Part shown: piece by piece, positions 41,968 to 44,686 of the stretch
Layout: each line of letters opens with the position of its first letter
Position numbering within the stretch: the first letter of the stretch is position 1
Source: an uncultured Actinomyces sp.
GTDB taxonomy: Bacteria; Actinomycetota; Actinomycetes; Actinomycetales; Actinomycetaceae
NCBI GenBank assembly: GCA_900541895.1
Contig: UWSI01000013.1
Span: 1 to 44,686 of the forward strand
Direction of reading: 5' to 3'
DNA length: 44,686 bases
Translations under genes and position numbers: made by a program
The notes under the pieces: model-generated
Databases searched by the model: none
Told to the model about the DNA's origin: nothing
Seen by the model: only the letters and a program-made list of their open reading frames with translations

Positions 41968-43218
41968 TTAGAATGAACGATCGTTCGCTTGAGGGTAGTA
42001 CCTATGGAACTTTCGGTAGTGATTGAGCTTTTGCAGGTGGAGTGTCAGGAAGCGACGCAGGTCCGAATCAGCTGAGTAGAAGAGCGGATCGAAACGCTTC
42101 CCCCCTCGAATCAAACTACGCACTCGCTGAGCAAGTTCGGGCTCTCGAATGTATCGCAAGAGCAATCGATCGGGAACCATCGAATAGAGGATTTCCTCAT
42201 TTACTTCTTCAGGGCTATGTTTTTCGCCGCGAACAAGATCATCAACCATTGGAATCATGGGGTTATGTCCCGCCGCGGTCATGTACCAAGAGTTCCGACC
42301 GATTCGCGGATTCACTTCAAAGAAGAGCGCGCGACCATCACGTGGATCAATCTTCACATCGAAGTTAGCGAAGCCACGATAGTTTGCTGCCTCAAGAATG
42401 CGTCGTGCATCCTCCCACAACTGAGGAAACGCCTCGGTAATCATTGCAACGGGATTACCAATCATGGTTGGCGCGTGGTCTTCCAAGAGAACGCGTGCGG
42501 AACCAATCAAGGTCATATGCCCGTGAGAGTCGACATAGGCGGTCACTGAACGCATCTGCGTGTTATCTCCAGGAATCAGTTCCTGAACAATAAAGTCACC
42601 ACGGAAGCCAACACGTCCCAAAAGATCCCAGAGGTCGTTCAGTTCCTCTTGGCTCTCGACAAACCAGATCTTACGTTTTCCTTCAAATTCCAAAGCATCA
42701 TAATCATTACCGCGCGCAGGTTTTGCCACCACGGGGAAAGCAAACGGAATTTCGGGACGAACAGGAGCCTCGGAAGAAAAATTACGGAAAGAGACCACAC
42801 GCGTCGCCGGCGTAGGCACTCCCAGCTCATCACAAAGCTGAGCAAAGGCGCCCTTATCCGTCACGCGATCAATAACGTCCATTGAGGGAAATGGGAGTGC
42901 GTAATGTTGACTCAGAGAATCCCAATGACGTGCAACAAATTCAGAATGAAGGTCATGATTAGCAACAAGGACCAGAGCACGGTCCGCATAGGTATCGGCG
43001 AGTTTTCCAAGCGTTGCCAGAAGTTCCTCATCGGACGCATGCGCAACGATCGGCTCAACCCGACAAAAGGCAGAACGCGAGATCGCAACTGTCGGCGCGT
43101 GAGACAGCACGATCGAGGTCACGCCATAGGCCTCGTGGAAAGAACGCGCAAGAGCATAAACTCCAAAATCTCCGCCCAAAAGTACAGGCTGCACAACAGG
43201 AGCATCGGCCAGGGTCAT
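41968..43218 (-). CDS. ATP-grasp carboxylate-amine ligase (D-aspartate ligase-like candidate)
   Basis: A 416-residue ATP-grasp enzyme. It has an N-terminal Rossmann-like domain (VLLGGDFGVYALARSFHEAYG), the ATP-binding lysine in FPVVAKPARGNDYDALEF, VQELIPGDNTQMRSVT and the metal/ATP site FFEVNPRIGRNSWYMTAAG. The C-terminus is a basic helical extension (about 370-416). Enzymes of this layout include the D-aspartate ligases that extend the peptidoglycan stem in enterococci and lactococci. The FemAB gene directly downstream supports a bridge role, but the substrate is inferred. ATG at 43218; a purine-rich AGAGAAG is upstream. No T-tract hairpin separates the pair. Confidence 0.85.
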   Translation of the reverse strand: MTLADAPVVQPVLLGGDFGVYALARSFHEAYGVTSIVLSHAPTVAISRSAFCRVEPIVAHASDEELLATLGKLADTYADRALVLVANHDLHSEFVARHWDSLSQHYALPFPSMDVIDRVTDKGAFAQLCDELGVPTPATRVVSFRNFSSEAPVRPEIPFAFPVVAKPARGNDYDALEFEGKRKIWFVESQEELNDLWDLLGRVGFRGDFIVQELIPGDNTQMRSVTAYVDSHGHMTLIGSARVLLEDHAPTMIGNPVAMITEAFPQLWEDARRILEAANYRGFANFDVKIDPRDGRALFFEVNPRIGRNSWYMTAAGHNPMIPMVDDLVRGEKHSPEEVNEEILYSMVPDRLLLRYIREPELAQRVRSLIRGGKRFDPLFYSADSDLRRFLTLHLQKLNHYRKFHRYYPQANDRSF

Positions 43219-43241
43219 TGCTTCTCTTTCCTCTGTAACAG

Positions 43242-43274
43242 GTGAACCCCTCCAGCATAGCGGAAGGGGTTCAC
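43242..43274 (-). terminator. Terminator hairpin after sufT
   Basis: Arms GTGAACCCCT (43242-43251) and AGGGGTTCAC (43265-43274) form a 10-base perfect stem extended by CC/GG across a bulge. It lies 18 bases beyond the sufT stop on the minus strand. The following U-tract is weak (CTGTTACAG). It should separate the suf transcript from the ATP-grasp gene. Confidence 0.6.
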
Positions 43275-43292
43275 GGAGACGTCACTACTCGC

Positions 43293-43775
43293 TCAGACGT
43301 TAAAACCAATCGCACGGAGCTGTTCGCGGCCGTCAGTTGTAATTCGATCAGGACCCCAAGCAGGCATCCAGACCCAATTGATCAAGACATCATCCGAGAG
43401 CGATGCCAGTACCATCTGAGCCTGGCGCTCGATGATGTCAGTCAGAGGGCATGCCGCTGAGGTCAAGGTCATGTCAATGACGATTGAATCATCCGTCGCA
43501 ACCTTGACACCGTAAACCAAACCAAGGTCAACAATATTGATGCCTAGTTCGGGATCGATGACATCCTTGAGTGCCTCAAGTACATCAAGGCCGGCGATGC
43601 TTCCGCCCTCAATGATGTCAGTTCCTTCGACATTAAATACATGCGCCGAGGCCGCATCGGGAGCAGAAGCAGAACCCTGCTCGGACGTGGCAGAGCTTGC
43701 AACTGCAGAAGGCGCAGGGGCGAAGCGCTGCTCGACAGCATCAGTTTGTGCCATCGGGTTGGAAGAGGTATCCAT
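43293..43775 (-). CDS. sufT: Fe-S cluster assembly factor SufT-like (DUF59/MIP18)
   Basis: A 160-residue protein whose C-terminal 100 residues form a DUF59 domain: DPELGINIVDLGLVYGV and the conserved Cys in TSAACPLTDII. Such proteins help mature Fe-S proteins. Residues 1-48 are an Ala/Ser/Pro/Glu-rich segment without similarity that I can name, followed by VFNVEGTDIIEGGSIAGLD. ATG at 43775 shares one base with the sufU stop (TAATG), and AGGAG lies about 10 bases upstream; ATG at residue 8 is an alternative start. The gene closes the sufS-sufU-sufT order. Confidence 0.9.
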   Translation of the reverse strand: MDTSSNPMAQTDAVEQRFAPAPSAVASSATSEQGSASAPDAASAHVFNVEGTDIIEGGSIAGLDVLEALKDVIDPELGINIVDLGLVYGVKVATDDSIVIDMTLTSAACPLTDIIERQAQMVLASLSDDVLINWVWMPAWGPDRITTDGREQLRAIGFNV

Positions 43776-44242
43776 TACTCGTTTTCTCCTGCAATATCGG
43801 TTCCGAGCTGCGCGAGAGCATCGCGCAATGCATACCATCCAAGGAGTGCGCACTTCACACGATTCGGGAACTGTGACGTCCCCTCCAATGCAGCGGCATC
43901 ACCAAGGATGTCGAGGGTATCGTCATCCACGCCCAGTCCGCGTGAATGCATCATTTTCTCCATGGCCGCATAGAGTTCACGGACATGCTCCAAATCAGCT
44001 CCGCTCACCATGTCAGAGAGCATCGATAGGGATGCTTGCGAAATCGAGCAGCCATCACCATCCCATGTCAGTGCTTCGATCTGACCTGAGTCAGACAGAG
44101 TCACACCTAGTGTTGTCTCGTCTCCACAAGTCGGATTCACCTGATGCGATGAGGCTGCAAGACTTGAGGGATCACCAGTCCCGTGGCGCTCACGCGCATG
44201 ATCAAGAATCACCTGCTGATACATCTGTTCAAGGCTTGACAT
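43775..44242 (-). CDS. sufU: Fe-S cluster assembly scaffold/sulfur acceptor SufU
   Basis: A 155-residue SufU protein: NPTCGDETTLGV (Cys with Asp, about residue 40), WDGDGCSISQASLSML and NRVKCALLGW give the three Cys and one Asp expected for zinc binding. It accepts sulfur from SufS. Two ATGs are adjacent (44245 and 44242); the second is preferred because GGAGG is then 6 bases upstream. It overlaps the sufS stop, so the desulfurase and acceptor are co-translated. Confidence 0.95.
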   Translation of the reverse strand: MSSLEQMYQQVILDHARERHGTGDPSSLAASSHQVNPTCGDETTLGVTLSDSGQIEALTWDGDGCSISQASLSMLSDMVSGADLEHVRELYAAMEKMMHSRGLGVDDDTLDILGDAAALEGTSQFPNRVKCALLGWYALRDALAQLGTDIAGENE

Positions 44243-44686
44243 CATTTGCCTCCGAAGTAGGAACGAACCTGTCCTAAGGCATCGATGAAACGATCAATCT
44301 CTTCACGGGTTGTTGTCGGACCAACTGATGCTCGCGTCGAGGAACGGACTCCAAAGAAGTGATGCAATGGAATGGCACAATGATGGCCGACTCGCACCGC
44401 GATGTCCTGCGAATCCAAGACTTGTCCAACATCATGCGGATGGACGCCCTCAACGGCAAATGCAACGACACCGATCCGTTCTTTATCCGCTCCCGGTCCC
44501 AGCACGCGAACACCGTCAATTCCAGAGATGCCTTCAAGCATGTAGGAAGTCAGAATGCGTTCGTGCTCAGCAATGCGTGCCATGCCGATGCCACTGAGGT
44601 ATTGAAGAGCAGCACTCCAGCCAACGATCTGAGCAATCGGCTGGCTACCGGCTTCAAAACGCTCGGGGGCCGGCATAAAGGTCGAG
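44242..44686 (-). CDS. sufS: Cysteine desulfurase SufS, 3' part (5' end outside window)
   Basis: The C-terminal part of a group II cysteine desulfurase, about 147 residues, open at the right window edge. The frame continues past the ATG at 44676 with S-T-F just before it, matching the usual STxxPPPERFEAGTP region of SufS, so this ATG is internal. The active-site Cys lies in AVRVGHHCAIPLHHFFG, followed by TRASVGPTTTREEIDRF, where RAS is the usual substrate-carboxylate Arg. It supplies sulfur to SufU. No sufBCD genes are in the window; they would lie to the right, upstream of sufS. Confidence 0.95.
   Translation of the reverse strand, partial: STFMPAPERFEAGSQPIAQIVGWSAALQYLSGIGMARIAEHERILTSYMLEGISGIDGVRVLGPGADKERIGVVAFAVEGVHPHDVGQVLDSQDIAVRVGHHCAIPLHHFFGVRSSTRASVGPTTTREEIDRFIDALGQVRSYFGGK

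Noticed and set aside
1..44686. CRISPR array, defence island, prophage or insertion sequence
   Set aside because: No direct-repeat array, transposase, integrase or phage gene is visible; the gene order is that of a conserved actinobacterial core.

Overview
The window is one contiguous, densely packed bacterial chromosome segment. By gene content and order it is from an actinobacterium (Actinomycetota). The clearest markers are the minus-strand run yebC-pdxS-pdxT-ruvC-ruvA-ruvB-yajC-secD-secF-apt-rel-(DUF349)-(MBL hydrolase)-hisS, the run thrS-HIT-pgsA-patA-pimA that matches the mycobacterial phosphatidylinositol mannoside (PIM) locus, the glnA2-glnE pair and the divergent glgA/glgC pair. Base composition looks intermediate by eye and GTG starts are frequent. 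With peptidoglycan-bridge genes present and no mycolate genes seen, a member of the Actinomycetaceae or a relative is my best inference; genus is not resolved.

Layout from left to right. 1-2,454: the start of an unidentified gene at the edge and a GH31 glycosidase. 2,608-6,004: aspS, divergent from an MFS transporter. 6,020-9,555: a DEAD-box RNA helicase and hisS. 9,619-11,672: an MBL-fold hydrolase translationally coupled to a DUF349 protein. 11,838-18,148: rel, apt, secF, secD, yajC (stringent response, purine salvage, protein export). 18,249-22,806: ruvB, ruvA, ruvC, pdxT, pdxS, yebC (Holliday-junction processing and vitamin B6). 22,964-23,206: a small Cys-rich protein on the plus strand. 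23,188-29,612: histidine phosphatase, glnE, glnA2, stomatin-like SPFH protein, NfeD. 29,648-33,056: a lone ABC ATPase, then glgA and divergent glgC (glycogen/maltose-1-phosphate pathway). 33,118-40,800: one long minus-strand operon read thrS, HIT, pgsA, patA-like, pimA, a LemA-like membrane protein, PrsW protease, Nudix. 40,935-43,218: a FemAB-type aminoacyltransferase with an ATP-grasp ligase, likely peptidoglycan cross-bridge enzymes. 43,293-44,686: sufT, sufU and the 3' part of sufS.

Nearly all genes lie on the minus strand; only the MFS transporter, the small Cys-rich gene and glgC are on plus. Start/stop overlaps (ATGA, GTGA, TAATG, TGATG types) are common, so much of the window is translated from polycistronic messages. 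Hairpins mark the probable transcript ends. No stretch of 300 bases or more lacks a gene; the largest gaps are 8,009-8,199 (hairpin at its left end, otherwise nothing recognised) and 22,807-22,963 (divergent promoter region). I saw no tRNA, rRNA, CRISPR array, insertion sequence, prophage gene or attachment site.

This is mostly conserved housekeeping sequence rather than an accessory island. The best candidates for undescribed biology are the FemAB/ATP-grasp pair, the LemA-like protein plus PrsW protease embedded in the PIM operon, and a perfect 14-bp-arm hairpin inside the first codons of rel.
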